Assembly: GCA_036852015.1 (NCBI GenBank) | Contig: JAANDG010000312.1 | Coordinates: 1-64,000 of the forward strand | From: Pelodera strongyloides | Lineage: Eukaryota; Nematoda; Chromadorea; Rhabditida; Rhabditidae | Direction of reading: 5' to 3' | DNA: 64,000 nt | Part shown: positions 1 through 12,103 of the stretch, one piece after another | How positions within the stretch are numbered: position 1 is the first letter of the stretch | Layout of the letters: each line of letters opens with the position of its first letter | Notes under the pieces: generated by a model | Seen by the model: the letters and a program-made list of their open reading frames with translations, nothing else | What the model was told of the DNA's origin: nothing | Databases searched by the model: none | Program-made: the position numbers and the translations under genes

Positions 1-2781
1 ATGATTTAGTACTTGGAATAAGAGAAATACAGTTGGGAAAACATTATACAGTAGGACAGTATCGAATAGTTATGAGCAAAGAGATGAGAGAGGCGCACCC
101 GTATTGTGAAGACGGCTGAACTGAACTGTCTGGGCCGCTTAATCACACGTCTGTTTTCGTATGTTAATTTAAATTTGCTTGTCTCATGAGTATGCTAATT
201 TTTCGCGTTTTGGTGTTTTGGTCGAAAAAGCGTACGTATGAGGCACATCATTCAGTGAAATACGTTTCAAGAGACTAATAACAGGAACTGAAAATTGGTG
301 CACGCGCACTTCAAAAGCGTAGATACAAAAAAAAACTATGGGGAGGAAGGTCAAAGAATTAGCATTATATTTACGCTGGCTATTTTTCCCGCACACTTTG
401 AAATTTGCCACCCGTTTAATTACGCGGGTCAGGCAATTAACCTTAGTTTAATTGTCTTTCAGTGAACGGGAAATTCGGGCAATTAAAAGTTGTAAAACAA
501 TGATTCGTGGGAGACGGTTGAAAATCCCTTGTCTTGCCGTGAAAGAAAAAAACATATGTTTAGATTCTCTATCATAAAAAGAATTACTCCATAGAGTTTT
601 GGTCTATGGAAATATATAAAAATATTAATTCAGTGTTGTTTCAATGATAAAATGATAATGAGCCGTCACAAAATTCTTTAATTAGAGTTTTCAATCGAGA
701 GTTGTATGTTTTTTTATGTTATGTCTCGTTTTGTTGTCATCTTGAGTTAGTTTGTCATGTAGGTTATATGTTTATGTTCTTACGTTTTCGCGCCTTAGTT
801 TTATCATGTTTGTAGTTTGTCTTTATGTGTTTTGTCTTATGTCTTTATGTTTTTCCTTGTGTAATTTTATGTTTTTCCTTGTGTAATTAGTTTATGTTTT
901 TCCTTGTGTAATTTGTTTGTAAATTAATATGCATGTTTGTTTGTTTGTAAATTAATATGCCAGTTCAGAACACACAGCTATATATTTGGTCCCTAGTAAG
1001 TACTTTCGCGTTGTGAAGCGCGGGGTCTTAGGGTTCCCTTTGGTTGACGTTCTTTTTTTGTATTGATTGTTAACCAATAAACCGTTATTATTATTATTAA
1101 AACAATCGTCATTTTTAGTTGATTTTCATTAAATATTAGGATGATGAATAAAAATACGCAGTTCCAAGACCAAGTTACAGAAAAACGATGAGAAGTTACT
1201 GGATTACGGTAGAGTTGTAATTGCGGGTAGTGGCCGACGGTTTTTCTGTGATTTCGGAAATTATTTCGTTTAATCTATTGTTAGCTGGTAACTCTCATTC
1301 TCAGTGAATTCCCACCCTGACGGTTGCTTCTGCTACCGTAGTTTACGTCACATCGCGTTTACTTTGATGGGCCTGTCCTTTAAAAGACTCCGTAGTATTG
1401 TGTTAGTGAGGGTGTGATTTTATTCGCTACAGACGTTCTTCTAACTAATAAGTTGAGAGAGTAGAGAGTACTCCTACTCCTACTGGATATAGATACCCAG
1501 ATCAGTATATTACAAACATACAAACTACAAACATACAAACATTAGAATGTGCTCATAATTTTGATTCTGATACTGCCGTAGTAGTCAAAAATATCAGTAG
1601 AATTAGAAGCTACATCTCCACAAAAAGAATATCATTGAACATCAACTTTCCAGAAAGCCGAGGTGACAAGAACAAAACGATGTTCAATTATTTCGAAAAA
1701 TGTTTCCATCGAGCCAAGAAAGACAAGACATGGGCATGTGTTACAAGAAGCAATGATCATAACATACCAAATATTTTTGATAAGAAAAGTGCACTCTGTT
1801 TGGTCGAGGAGGAAATATTACTACAATTGCCTTTCGCTGCGTAACGCTTACGCATACCCGTGGCGCGCTCCTGGCACTCCAGCGGCCCACCGCTTTTCTG
1901 TGGTGCGATATTTTCCAGGTAACTGCGAGATGTGCGCGGCTCACTAAAGGAGCCCAGACGTGCGGCCCACTGACGTAGTTCAAATGTAATTCGCTTGAAA
2001 ATGTACACACACAAGTACCAAGTGAGATGATGTTAGTCGATCCTTTATTGTAATTAGTCAAGTTATTGTCTGTTCTGTCTCGAATTTCAGACTGTCCCAA
2101 ATGTTAGAAAATTAAATGTCCAGTGAGCCAACTAAATGTACAATGATAGTCTTGGATATGTATATTGCCTTACAATTATCACTAAAATATCATTGCTGTA
2201 TTGATTATTTCTCAAATATTTGTTTTTCGATTTTGTCCCTTGTACCTCATTATGTCGCTCATTGTACACTGTGCTCGTTTGATAACAACTATATGAATAT
2301 GTACTTATATAGTGGATGTGCGGTGTGAGATTACATATACAATACAAAAAAACAATAATTTATAATAACTCTTTATTGAGTAGAAAACAATCGAGAAATT
2401 ATTTACAAGTAAGACATATGGAAATACACGTATTCAGGGGATTGCATGGAGAAAACATGCAAACGGAAGGCAAAGCTCATTGTATGATTAATAATGAAGG
2501 AAATATATTCAACAACATCCTCTTCTTTGATGAATTAGAACTAAATGTCAATAAATGCATCTGCGTTATTAATTAAAGCAATGTTCTGACTAATTATTAA
2601 TGACTTCTTATTGGTGTCCGATCATCGGTCCGCTAAAACACACTAATTTAGAACTGCACCGACTTTCGAGTTTCTTGTGGGTGTTTTCGTTACGAATTTC
2701 AAATTTCAGCATATCTGTGGGTTACGGTATGGCATAATTCATGGTTATTCACAACTATAAATTAAGATAGAAAAAAGTTGC
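1..2781. other. Intergenic region, no supported gene
   Basis: No open frame here has convincing protein character, a signal peptide or consistent splice sites. The stretch at about 840-960 repeats a TTTTTCCTTGTGTAATT-type unit three times. Bases about 965-1325 belong to a dispersed repeat described separately. The part nearest 2781 probably contains the 3' UTR of the minus-strand neuropeptide gene, since a minus-strand AATAAA (TTTATT on plus, 2372-2377) lies about 400 bases beyond its stop codon. Confidence 0.5.
965..1325. repeat. Dispersed repeat, copy 1 (family R1)
   Basis: This segment shares several landmarks, in the same order, with 10660-11175. They are a GGTCCCT(A/T)GT start, a stretch around TTRTGAAGCG(C/T)G, a CAATAAACC signal, TTCATTAAATATAGGA-like sequence, AGTTACTGGAT, and CATTCTCAGTGAATTC near the end. 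The middle part also matches 62518-62650. The AATAAA-like signal inside the unit would suit a retroelement LTR or the 3' part of a non-LTR element, but no coding part is visible. Confidence 0.6.
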
Positions 2782-3908
2782 TTACGTTCTCATTGTGTAG
2801 TCATGGAAGGCCTTATCTTCAGAATGTCTTTTTGAGGGAGAGTTTCCTAGGTCAAGAACGGCGTATCTCTTCTTGCGACCCCAGGGCGAGATCGGGGCGA
2901 AGGCCATCGAGTTGTAGTACGACTGTCGCTTGTCGCGAACGTTTAAGTCCGTCACGTCTCTTTTCTTGCGACCCCAGGGCGAGATCGGGGCGAACGCCAT
3001 TGAGTTGTAGTAGGACTGTCGCTTGTCGCGAGCGGTGATGTCCGTCGCACCTCTCTTCTTGCGACCCCAGGGCGAGATCGGAGCGAATGCCATAGAGTTG
3101 TAGTAGGACTGTCGCTTGTCGCGAACGTTTAGGTCCGTCGCGTCTCTCTTCTTGCGACCCCAGGGCGAGATCGGGGCGAACGCCATCGAGTTGTAATACG
3201 ACTGTCGCTTGTCGCGAACGTTAAGGTCCGTCGCGTCTCTCTTCTTGCGACCCCACGGCGAGATGGGGGCGAATGCCATAGAGTTGTAGTACGACTGTCG
3301 CTTGTCGCGAGCGGTGATGTCCGTCGCATCTCTCTTCTTGCGACCCCACGGCGAGATGGGAGCGAATGCCATCGAGTTGTAGTACGAACGTTAGGTCCGT
3401 CGCGTCTCTCTTCTTGCGATCGGGGCGAACGCCATCGAGTTGTAATACGACTGTCGCTTGTCGCGAACGTTAAGGTCCGTCGCGTCTCTCTTCTTGCGAC
3501 CCCACGGCGAGATGGGGGCGAATGCCATAGAGTTGTAGTACGACTGTCGCTTGTCGCGAGCGGTGATGTCCGTCGCATCTCTCTTCTTGCGACCCCATGG
3601 CGAGATCGGGGCGAACGCCATCGAGTTGTAGTATGATTGTCGCTTGGCACGCAGAACTAAAAATAAATCTATTAATAAATAACAAATGACAATATCGGTT
3701 GCACTTGTTATTACAATGCTTTGCGTCGTAAGTTGCAGGACCATAACATAGCAATACTTTAGAAACATGACAAAGTAAATCCTATTAGAAGTCAACGATC
3801 AACTTGAAATTTATTCAAAACATTCAAAATCTCACCTTCATGCTCAGATGTTGAGATGACAGATGCCGCTCCAAGGAGCACTGTGGTAAGTAGGTATATT
3901 GTCTTCAT
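2782..3908 (-). CDS. Precursor of a multicopy amidated neuropeptide (W-amide)
   Basis: Two exons: 3908-3836 and 3656-2782 (donor AAG|gtgag, acceptor ttttag|TT, phase 1). Exon 1 encodes MKTIYLLTTVLLGAASVI then STSEHE, a typical secretory signal peptide. Exon 2 carries nine tandem units. A full unit is 93 bp: the peptide QSYYNSMAFAPISPW, then GRKKR, then a spacer DATDITARDKR or DATDLNVRDKR. KR or RKKR sites flank each peptide, the Gly before RKKR would give a C-terminal amide, and the N-terminal Gln could become pyroglutamate. This is the layout of a secreted neuropeptide processed by prohormone convertase and amidating enzyme. Copies 1, 2 and 5-9 are intact. Copy 3 is truncated with an internal TAA (codon 113, 3393-3391). 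Copy 4 has R in place of Q and no upstream KR. The tail after copy 9 has one more KR and ends HDYTMRT. Codons total 316 including the final stop, so frame is kept overall. I do not recognise the family; molluscan APGWamide is only superficially similar. Confidence 0.88.
2866..3639 (-). repeat. Nine-unit tandem repeat encoding the neuropeptide
   Basis: Units begin at 3639, 3546, 3453, 3390, 3297, 3204, 3111, 3018 and 2925 on the minus strand. The spacing is 93 bp except for the third unit, which is 63 bp. Silent differences exist between units while the core peptide is identical in every readable copy. This suggests selection on the peptide, recent array homogenisation, or both. Confidence 0.9.
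3836..3908 (-). CDS. Neuropeptide precursor exon 1 (signal peptide)
   Basis: The ATG at 3908 is the first in the predicted transcript. It opens 24 codons plus one base with a Lys at position 2, a hydrophobic core ILLTTVLLGAAS-like, and small residues suited to signal peptidase cleavage near residues 15-20. The donor gtgag follows directly. It joins in phase with exon 2 to give a Val codon, followed by LRAKR and the first Q. This exon was found from splice phase and is too short to appear as a long open frame. Confidence 0.85.
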
Positions 3909-3954
3909 CCTTGTTCGGGATGTGTGGGTATACCAAACTAGACGAGAGAACCTA

Positions 3955-3962
3955 CTTATATA
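3955..3962 (-). promoter_or_regulatory. TATA box of the neuropeptide gene
   Basis: The minus strand reads TATATAAG, 47-54 bases upstream of the ATG at 3908. Placing the start site about 30 bases downstream gives a 5' UTR of only about 20 bases. This is typical of a compact, strongly regulated secretory-peptide promoter. The position relative to the ATG is seen directly. Its use as a promoter is inferred. Confidence 0.6.
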
Positions 3963-6217
3963 CATGTTCACGGTCGAACTTTTGGTTCCTAATTGTCGGG
4001 AAGAGAGAAAAAGTGAGATAGTGCACGTGACGGTCGAGACGCAGACAATCAGTGAATGATTTCACTAATTAGATCACAGTCTAGACGTGGAGACGCCGGG
4101 TGGAGAAAAAAAAAGATTTCGCTGATGATAAATGAGTGCATGATATTGTGTATTTTGTCAACACCGATTTTCTCAGGCACCGCCCACTTGTTTTGACCAG
4201 GTGTACGGTATCCCGTGGAATGTTCCAGAAGGAAACTAATTTTGAAGGAAATAAAGGATGTTTTAGGCAAGCTCCACCTTCTATGGACTATTGAAGAAAC
4301 CATGAAACTGTGACGTCAGCTTGTGTAATCATGAAGACGAAAGACAACGTGAAGACAGGCGTGAGGATATGTCCAACATTGTTTTGTGCCTTATGGATCC
4401 GGTTACGTACGGTTAGGTATAGGTTAAACTCGCAGAGTTCTGAATTATGCGTGAGTTAACCCCCTAACCGTGTATTCCGTACCTGAAATACACGATCATG
4501 GGTATTAATATTACCATCGGTAAATTTGAATTCACCGAAGATAACAATTCGAATGTAAATCAACCCCTCCACAAGTTATAAACCTTTGTCTTTTCTTCTC
4601 TTTTTTTATTGAAATTTAGCTTCGTTTTTTTTTTGGGGGAATAATATACATTACAGCAGACGCTTTCTTCTCTCATGATTCTCATGAAGTGAAATAAATG
4701 TCATATCTGCCGTATTGCACATGCGGAAATCTAATGTGCACTCTTCTCAGAAACATTTCCTGGAAAAACTATATTTCAATTTAACTATAAGGGTTGTTTT
4801 CTCTCCTTCTGTTTGCAATTATCTCAGCGGGTGGTGATGATAGTAAAAAAGTAGATATTAACCACATAAAACTGGTTAGTTTGCAAGAAAAATTAGCCGG
4901 AATTAGACCTATATTGGAAGAAACTCAGCAACAAAACATTTTTAATTTCGGTTAGGAAACACACAACACATGGTGAAATAGGTAAAAACTCGCGTAGTCG
5001 GGCGGTATTGACTGTGGGTAGGGTTGTTTATTATTTTCGGAATATGGTAGCCTCAGCCTCAGTGTATCATATTTCTTTCTATTATTTACTAATTGTAAGC
5101 ATCAATGAGTTTATATGTATAGTTATGAGATTGATACTCGATGATTCGTAGTGTGTTAAACAATGCAGTCCGACGAAGCGTATGTCTTGCTCGCATTTGA
5201 GTAGATGATGATTTCATAAAGGCAACTCACTCAAATGTATATGTATTTGATGTTTTGTTCTGTTTTAGCCGAGAAAAGCATCCATGGAAATATTCAATCT
5301 CTATGTTATCATTGTGATAGCAGCAAGTATGATGACAAAACGAATACGTGCCGAACCACAGTTTCAATAGGGTGAGATTTCGGTTCAAATTGTGTTCATC
5401 ATTAGGCGATGAAGCTATAAACTAGAAAAAAATTGTGATAGAACATAAACTTATTGCATTGATATACAATGATATTTATGGTTGACTTTGGCAGATCAAC
5501 ACATACAATGTCCAGCTCTTTTCTGTAGCCTTTTCTGCAACAAAGGTTCTGTAGCCTGGAACGACAAAGTAATTAAAACAAATAGCAAACGACATTTATT
5601 TGTGAAACACAATACTAGTGTCTTGAAAACATTGACTTCGGAGTCTAAAGGTAGACGAATCCCTTTTAATTGCCCCGCACTAAGTCACCGTCTACTTTAT
5701 ATACCCAAACCTTCCTGGCCACTTTCCAAAGTCAATTGCCTAAATAGTCAAAAAATCACTATATCATTATCCATAGATCAGATCAACATTTCCAATCAAA
5801 ACACTCTCCTTCTCACGTGCTGCTCTTGTTATTAAGTTCAAACTAAACCTGTTTGTTTCAGCGCATTCCGTTTGCATCTCAGTTTCCTTTATCACAATCA
5901 GTTTATTAGGTTAAGAGAGACGGACTAAAGACTGCATCACAAGATTGACTCGACTCCGTCTGGTAGTATCATTTGGTTTGTTGAACTTACTACGCGCACC
6001 TGTTTTGGGAGACTTAAACCTGTAAAACACGGGCTTACATGTGCATGCGCACTCCAATAGTTCAATATACGAATTTTGACAATGCTGCAGACGCCAGATG
6101 AGAAAGTACCTTGTTGAGCTTTAATCTGGCTATACACCCCTCCCAGGTACCCAGCATACAAATTTAACATGAATCTTCTTTGCGCTAAGCTTTAGACCAG
6201 CTACATTTGGTTTTCCA

Positions 6218-6702
6218 TTAAAGGGATGGGTTCACTACAAAATCACCTTGTTTTTATGCTTTAGTTTGATTGTACAAAGGAAAACTTAAACAAAGAGCAT
6301 AAAAAATATTCCTTGAATTATTCCCTAGAGCAGATATTAGGTAAAAAATGTGAGTATTGATCGATCTTCGATAAAGTTGTACTGCAAGATAAAATAAGGA
6401 AGCTAAGATATATGGTTGAAACTTGAAACACACTGTTTTTTCATTGTTTTAAGTGAAATAAACGATGAAGACTACAGTTTATTTTGCTCAAAATAGTGTG
6501 TTTTAGCCATATCTCAGCTTCCTTAGTTTATCTTGCAGTACAACTTTATCGGAAGGTCGATCAATACTCACCTTTTTTACCTAATATCTTCCCTAGGGAA
6601 TAATTCAAGGAATATTTTTATGCTCTTTGTTTAAGTTTTCCTATGTACAATCAAACTAAAGCATAAAAACAAGGTGATTTTGTAATGAACCCATCCCTTT
6701 AA
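6218..6702. mobile_element. Long palindromic TTAA element (non-autonomous)
   Basis: The element starts TTAAAGGGATGGGTTCA and ends with the inverted counterpart CCCATCCCTTTAA, giving TTAA at both borders (6218-6221 and 6699-6702). The two arms, each about 200 bases, are near-perfect inverted copies around a short centre near 6440-6470. There is no transposase frame. TTAA target duplication is the hallmark of piggyBac-type transposition, so this is probably a MITE mobilised in trans. As RNA it would fold into a very long hairpin. Confidence 0.8.
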
Positions 6703-7880
6703 AGGATGTTATTTTCTCCGCATTTGCGAATCGGAAAAGCGTTCAAATTCAGAACTCTTTGCGTATTTCACCAACTGGTTGTATGATTTGCTGATCTTCG
6801 AACATAGAAACTATGTATGACTTTTAAAGGGAGGAAATGATATCGTATGTGATAGACCGTCGACTAATAGGAACAGCGCGCTCGAGGAAAAAAAACTTGA
6901 TAGATTGATAAAGGTTAACACGGGGGAGCTTGGCAGGAATCCCCCACTTTTATCAACACGTGATTATGATTTTGGTTGTTTGATTTCATAAGTGTGTGTA
7001 TGTTGATCAAACGGACAGTTCCGATTACTATAACTCTCGCACTAATAATAAGGGTTTTATGAAGGGACCTTCGGAACCTAGTGCAAGCCTACAGTTGGCT
7101 AGAGTCGTTTCAAGACTTGCTATGTAAGCTCAGATAAATTTAAATTTAATACCCATGATCATAAAAGAAGAGCTATTGTTATGTCTGAAATACACGATTT
7201 GAGCAGTACCGGCCTCGTTAACTTTGCATAACTTCAAGGATTTTGTCCATAACTAGTACCAACGGTTTGCAAACAAAATACTCGATATCTTTGCAAGATT
7301 TCCATTTTATCACCGAGACATCAGCAAAACAAGGAAAGAACTGATATTCGATAGGCGATAGAGCGCGTCGTCATTATACGTTGTTAGTGTATAGTTTTCA
7401 GAAAACCTTTTATCTTCTTCTTGCTCTCACTTGGTCAAATCACTAGTTTATAATGTGTTCATTGGTTTCGTGTTCTGTACTCAAAGCGTAACATTGCAAA
7501 TGTTTCGCTCCTTACTCCTTACGTCTCCAAAGATTTCGTACCGCTACAGTAGCAAATAAAGCTCATGGTAGGTGGAACGAGGGAAGCTGATAACGCTCCC
7601 AACTTCAAAATTCCGCTGAGGGGTTTCTGGCTTACCAAGGGCAAAGCTTAAACCCTTGACTGGTTGATAGTTTTTTTATTATTTAATAAAATATGTTTAT
7701 ATTTTGTTGGTACCCCGAATTGTTCCATGACGAAGTATTATGGAAAGTGCAATTAGAGAGCAATGAACATATTTTGATTGCTCGATAAAAGTGCAAGTTT
7801 TGTAGTAAAGAAACATAGACACAGTTTGATTCCTTGATGTACATATTTGAGTTTGTTACAAGGAAACATATGTATATAGT

Positions 7881-8091
7881 CACAAACAAAGATATAGCAT
7901 TTTAGTCTAACGTACATATATATGTATAATACATAGAAACACTTACAATTTGTGCATGGGACACATGTGAAACTAGACGACGGTAAAAGGTAAAAGATCA
8001 CAAACAAAGATATAGCATTTTAGTCTAACGTACATATATATGTATAATACATAGAAACACTTACAATTTGTGCATGGGACACATGTGAAAC
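7881..8091. repeat. 118-bp tandem duplication
   Basis: About 93 bases starting CACAAACAAAGATATAGC at 7881 recur without visible change from 7999. The offset is 118 bases. The identity of the copies points to a recent local duplication. No coding potential was seen. Confidence 0.8.
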
Positions 8092-9779
8092 TCTTTGCGT
8101 CTTTGCCTAAATAAGCCTACGCTTAAACTACTACGGCTACATACACATCATCTACAATAACCAAAAAGGCCGAAACGGTTATGCTAATCACTGGGTTACT
8201 GTGGTCTGAAAAACTAATACCTCCTTGTAAATGCGAAAGCGGTCAACCATAAGAAACGCTTCAAAATCACACTCTCATTGATTCTCTAACAAACAAAATG
8301 ACCAACTCCCAAAATAGCTGATTGTCAGAACAATATGATCAAATTATCAACTAATTTGTTATTGTTTTTTTGACCTTTTGACAATCAATGCACTTTACAT
8401 TTCTTGAGAATAATTCTCCAAAAGGTACGCATATAGTTCTATAGATGTCCCAAAATAGAGTTCACCAACCGATCAAGAACTCAATTACAGTACTTTTCAT
8501 TTCTTGGGAATAGTTCAGCGAAATCCAGAAATAGAAAATATCATGGACGATCAACGATTATATTGCAATTTGATTATTTTAAAGAACGTGATGGAAGGGA
8601 ATTTTCCAAAGGGATAAGGGGATCCTTTTTCTTGAAGAAATAAAAAAAATCAGAAATCTACAGCATACCCATCATACCCATCACCTGATAATTTCTACAA
8701 ATTATCCTTGCATGTGCGGTTTTGATGGAGAGCGTGGGTCAACTTAAACACTGAGATAAACTGGACAATGATATTAGCTCACATGAAATATTTGTAAAGA
8801 GAAGAACGAAAACTCTCGTTATTTAGTAACGCCGTGTCTGGTTTGGAACTAACTCAGCTTGCTGTGTACGTGATTTGATCATGATATCATTGCTACACTT
8901 CATTCTACCTCGGAGAGATGTATTGCAGTTACGCGTTTCCCTATTTTAAAACTGCCAATCGAGTGGCAGCTCCATTAAAATCGTCATCTGAAATTCTCCT
9001 CGTGTCATTGAAACCAACCACACGTAGGCTAGTTGGTTGCTTTTTTCAATTTACAAACACAAGATTCTACGTATGATTTTCTCATTTCCTCTATCATAGA
9101 TCGCTTTTTCTATGAAAAAAAAGATGGAAACACTTTGATGTATGAAAGGTTCAGTTAAATTTATTGGCGTTGCAACCGCGTGCTAATTCAAAGATCTCTT
9201 TTGGTGAAGCATTGCGGGAATGCGTCATTCTGATAGCGAACTGTTCTCTGGTTAAATACCGCTCAGCTACAAAATCATTGGATGGCGCGTTGCGGTGATA
9301 CGGCTATTTTCAGTTAAATCAAGGAAAAGCAAAAGTCTTGCAAGATGTGATCTTTGTATAAGAATGGCTAAATTGAAATAATGAAGGGTTTATCGTTTAT
9401 GGTTTATGATTGAAACATGACGAACTTCAATTATGGATTTTCATACGTCATTGGGATTTCGACTAGAAACAGACATACGAAGGCATAGAAAAATTGTTTA
9501 CGCAATTGTTTACGCAAACAACATACGAACAGAAAATGAATAAAACAAAGGAAAGGAAAGAATAAAGAAAATAGCTTTCACAGGTTATATCATTCTTCCT
9601 GGCACCCATTCATGGGTATATCATGAACGCAAGTAAGCCTTCATGACCATGAACCCATCGATGAAATTTGCATACGGTGTAAAACTGGACTGGATACGTT
9701 TCTGAAAAAGGTTTTCAGGAAATGTGGATCACTGTTTTATACTTCGAATCTCCCTTACCTATCATGACACATCGACAAA

Positions 9780-9940
9780 ACTGCCGGTTTTTGAAGCATA
9801 TGATGGGCAACTGCATTCCTGTGTATTTATGGTAAACGAGCTCGAATAGAGCTTATTCTAATCATACTCATTTGCATATGCTGCATGGGAACACAGTTAT
9901 CCAAGAACCATTCCAAAAACCGGATGCTATACCTCTGTAG
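9780..9940. mobile_element. Degenerate palindromic element (TTAAAGCG superfamily)
   Basis: The left side reads GCCGGTTTTTGAAGC and the right side CCAAAAACCGG, in inverted orientation. The inner landmarks ATTCTAATCATACTCATTTGCATATG recur, split over shorter matches, in the elements at 15637, 28923 and 39096. Outer TTAA ends are eroded. Confidence 0.55.
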
Positions 9941-10659
9941 AACAAGAAGATGATTGTGTATCAGAACATGATATAATGAAATGATATGAACACCATCAGG
10001 AAACTTGCTGAAATCATTTGCACAAAGCGAATTGGGCTTTTTCGAACCACTCGAATGATGCTTTCCATACGAAATATGTACGTACATTCCATTTAGGCCA
10101 ACCTTATAAATGTGTACCAAATAAAACACTGTTTCGTGTTTGTGAACGCAAAACTTGGGGGCCAATACCGTATGGTCGAGAAGTCAATTATTGCATTGAC
10201 GACGTTTTTTTAAAATTCATTTCATACAGTACCGGAAGCTAATCAAACAAAACACATTCTCCCATCGGCTGATCTACGAACGCATGGTTCTCTGGTCTAT
10301 CAATTCGCTCAGAATAGCCATGTTTTCTCAATTGTTCTATCACTTAATCATGGCTTTTTGCGGGTTCGCCCGATTTTTGCGCAGTTTTGGCGCGAGAATA
10401 TTAGATAATCGCTGATGAAATACGCAAAAGTCTGCCAGAACTGATGCAGAAACGGCGAAAGTGGGAAATTTGTCCGCGACACGTAGGATCGAGTCACGTG
10501 GGGAAATTACTATAGACAACCTAGTTACCTACATAGTTTTTTAGTTAGTACTAAGCACTAAGGATGTGAGAAACAACTAACTACAAGTACCGTAGATTTG
10601 GCGTAATGCCAAAGTATTTTGTTGTTACTGCTAAGGCACATATGTATAAAAACGGAGCT

Positions 10660-11175
10660 ATATCAAGGAATAAAATATTGGTCCCTTGTCAGTATACTGC
10701 GTTATGAAGCGTGGTATTGGGTCACCCTTTGAGATGTGTTAATTGCATATCCTCAATAAACCTTTATAAATAGTACGAGCATATGCATGCAAACTCCGGT
10801 GATCTGTCAATATCAATATCCTTACCATATCACCTTCATATGTCTTTAGAGCATGTCCTGCAATTTATTAAAGGAACGCTGTCACGATAAATTCGTCATT
10901 TTTATTTGATTTTCATTAAATATAGGAAGATGTGAAGGAAAACATGGTACCAATATGAAGTTAAAGAGAAACGAACTCAGCGAGATAATTGACTGAGAAT
11001 GGGAGTTACTGGATAACAATATGTTGTGAATGAAAGCAATTGCCCGGATTGCAGCCGAGATTGAATACCCTGCAGTGACAGCATATCACAATTGTCTAAC
11101 ACTACAGGGTATTTATTATATAGTGCTGAGCCGTCGAGTAACCCCCATTCTCAGTGAATTCTCTCCCCGAGTTTG
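10660..11175. repeat. Dispersed repeat, copy 2 (family R1)
   Basis: This segment is collinear with 965-1325 but longer. It includes TATGTATAAAAACGG and AATAAAATATTGGTCCC upstream, CAATAAACC, TTGATTTTCATTAAAT, GGGAGTTACTGGATAACA and CATTCTCAGTGAATTC. The TATA-like and AATAAA-like signals would fit an LTR. The 70-residue open frame inside it (11030-11242) is not convincing as a gene. Confidence 0.6.
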
Positions 11176-11317
11176 TTTTTCTGGAAATTGGTATTGGTAT
11201 AGAATGTTTTCGCATAACTTATATTTAATGAAAATTAAATAAAAATATCGTGACTGCCTTCCTTTAACTGGGTATGTTATTAATGTATGTAGCAATATAT
11301 TAAGTATTAGGTTAAAT

Positions 11318-11515
11318 CATAAAACGGTCGGCCATAAAAAAATCATAAAACGTATAATGAACATCCGCATTCCCATAAGGGCCATAAGTTGTATGGAAAT
11401 GTATATAATCAGACAAAAAAATCGCACAGAATCGTTCATTAATTTGCATACACTATGTGAGAATACAGCTTCCATCACACGTTTCAAAAACCGGCTGATA
11501 TACCGCTTTAGCCGT
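11318..11515. mobile_element. Degenerate palindromic TTAAAGCG-type element
   Basis: The right end reads GTTTCAAAAACCGGCTGATATACCGCTTTA. This matches the conserved right end of the superfamily, TTTCAAAAACCGG followed by a TATNNCGCTTTAA-type border. The left end (AAACGGTCGGCC) is eroded. Confidence 0.5.
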
Positions 11516-12103
11516 TAATCTTATAATATTAGGGCCTAATGAATCAGGACCCAGATTGTTCCCCCGTGGCCCGTGTGTGTTTTTCTTCTTGAGTGATCGC
11601 TTGTGAGGTGTGAGGGCAATACATCAATTTAGACACCTTAGACCTCTATCACGGATATCAACATCGTTGATTGCTCAACATTTATGTTGTACTATTATTT
11701 ATTATGTATTTATTTATTACACTTTAATTAATAGCACCGACCACTGTAAATTTAAGTAGATTTCTCAAGCTTTACATTGTACTATTATTTATTAAAACAG
11801 TATTTCAATCATTATCAACAGTTCCAACAATACCAATCAATATAAATTGATGACCCGGACTATATCACAGGTGCTCAAACATAGGATGATTGCTTTGTAC
11901 TATTAGTTATTAATAAAAATTTATATTAATTATCTTATGCAATAAAAGAGGCCATTTTTACTCAAAAGTCCCGCTAGGAGTATTTCTATACAATATTATC
12001 GCTTCACTTGTTTAGTGATGATTTGTAATCGATTGCATCAGGTCTTTCAATTTTTAATCATCCATTTGCAGCTTCTTCTCTCATAACAATTGGTATTTTA
12101 GTT

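Noticed and set aside
1741..2100. 119-codon minus-strand open frame and overlapping plus-strand frames
   Set aside because: No domain, signal peptide or matching splice sites; overlapping frames on both strands suggest chance.
2866..3639. Regular direct repeats resembling a CRISPR array
   Set aside because: The units are fully coding and 93 bp with no unique spacers, in an intron-containing eukaryotic gene.
3129..3650. 173-codon minus-strand frame rich in Arg, Thr and Ser
   Set aside because: It is the shifted reading of the neuropeptide repeat array. The signal peptide joins the other frame.
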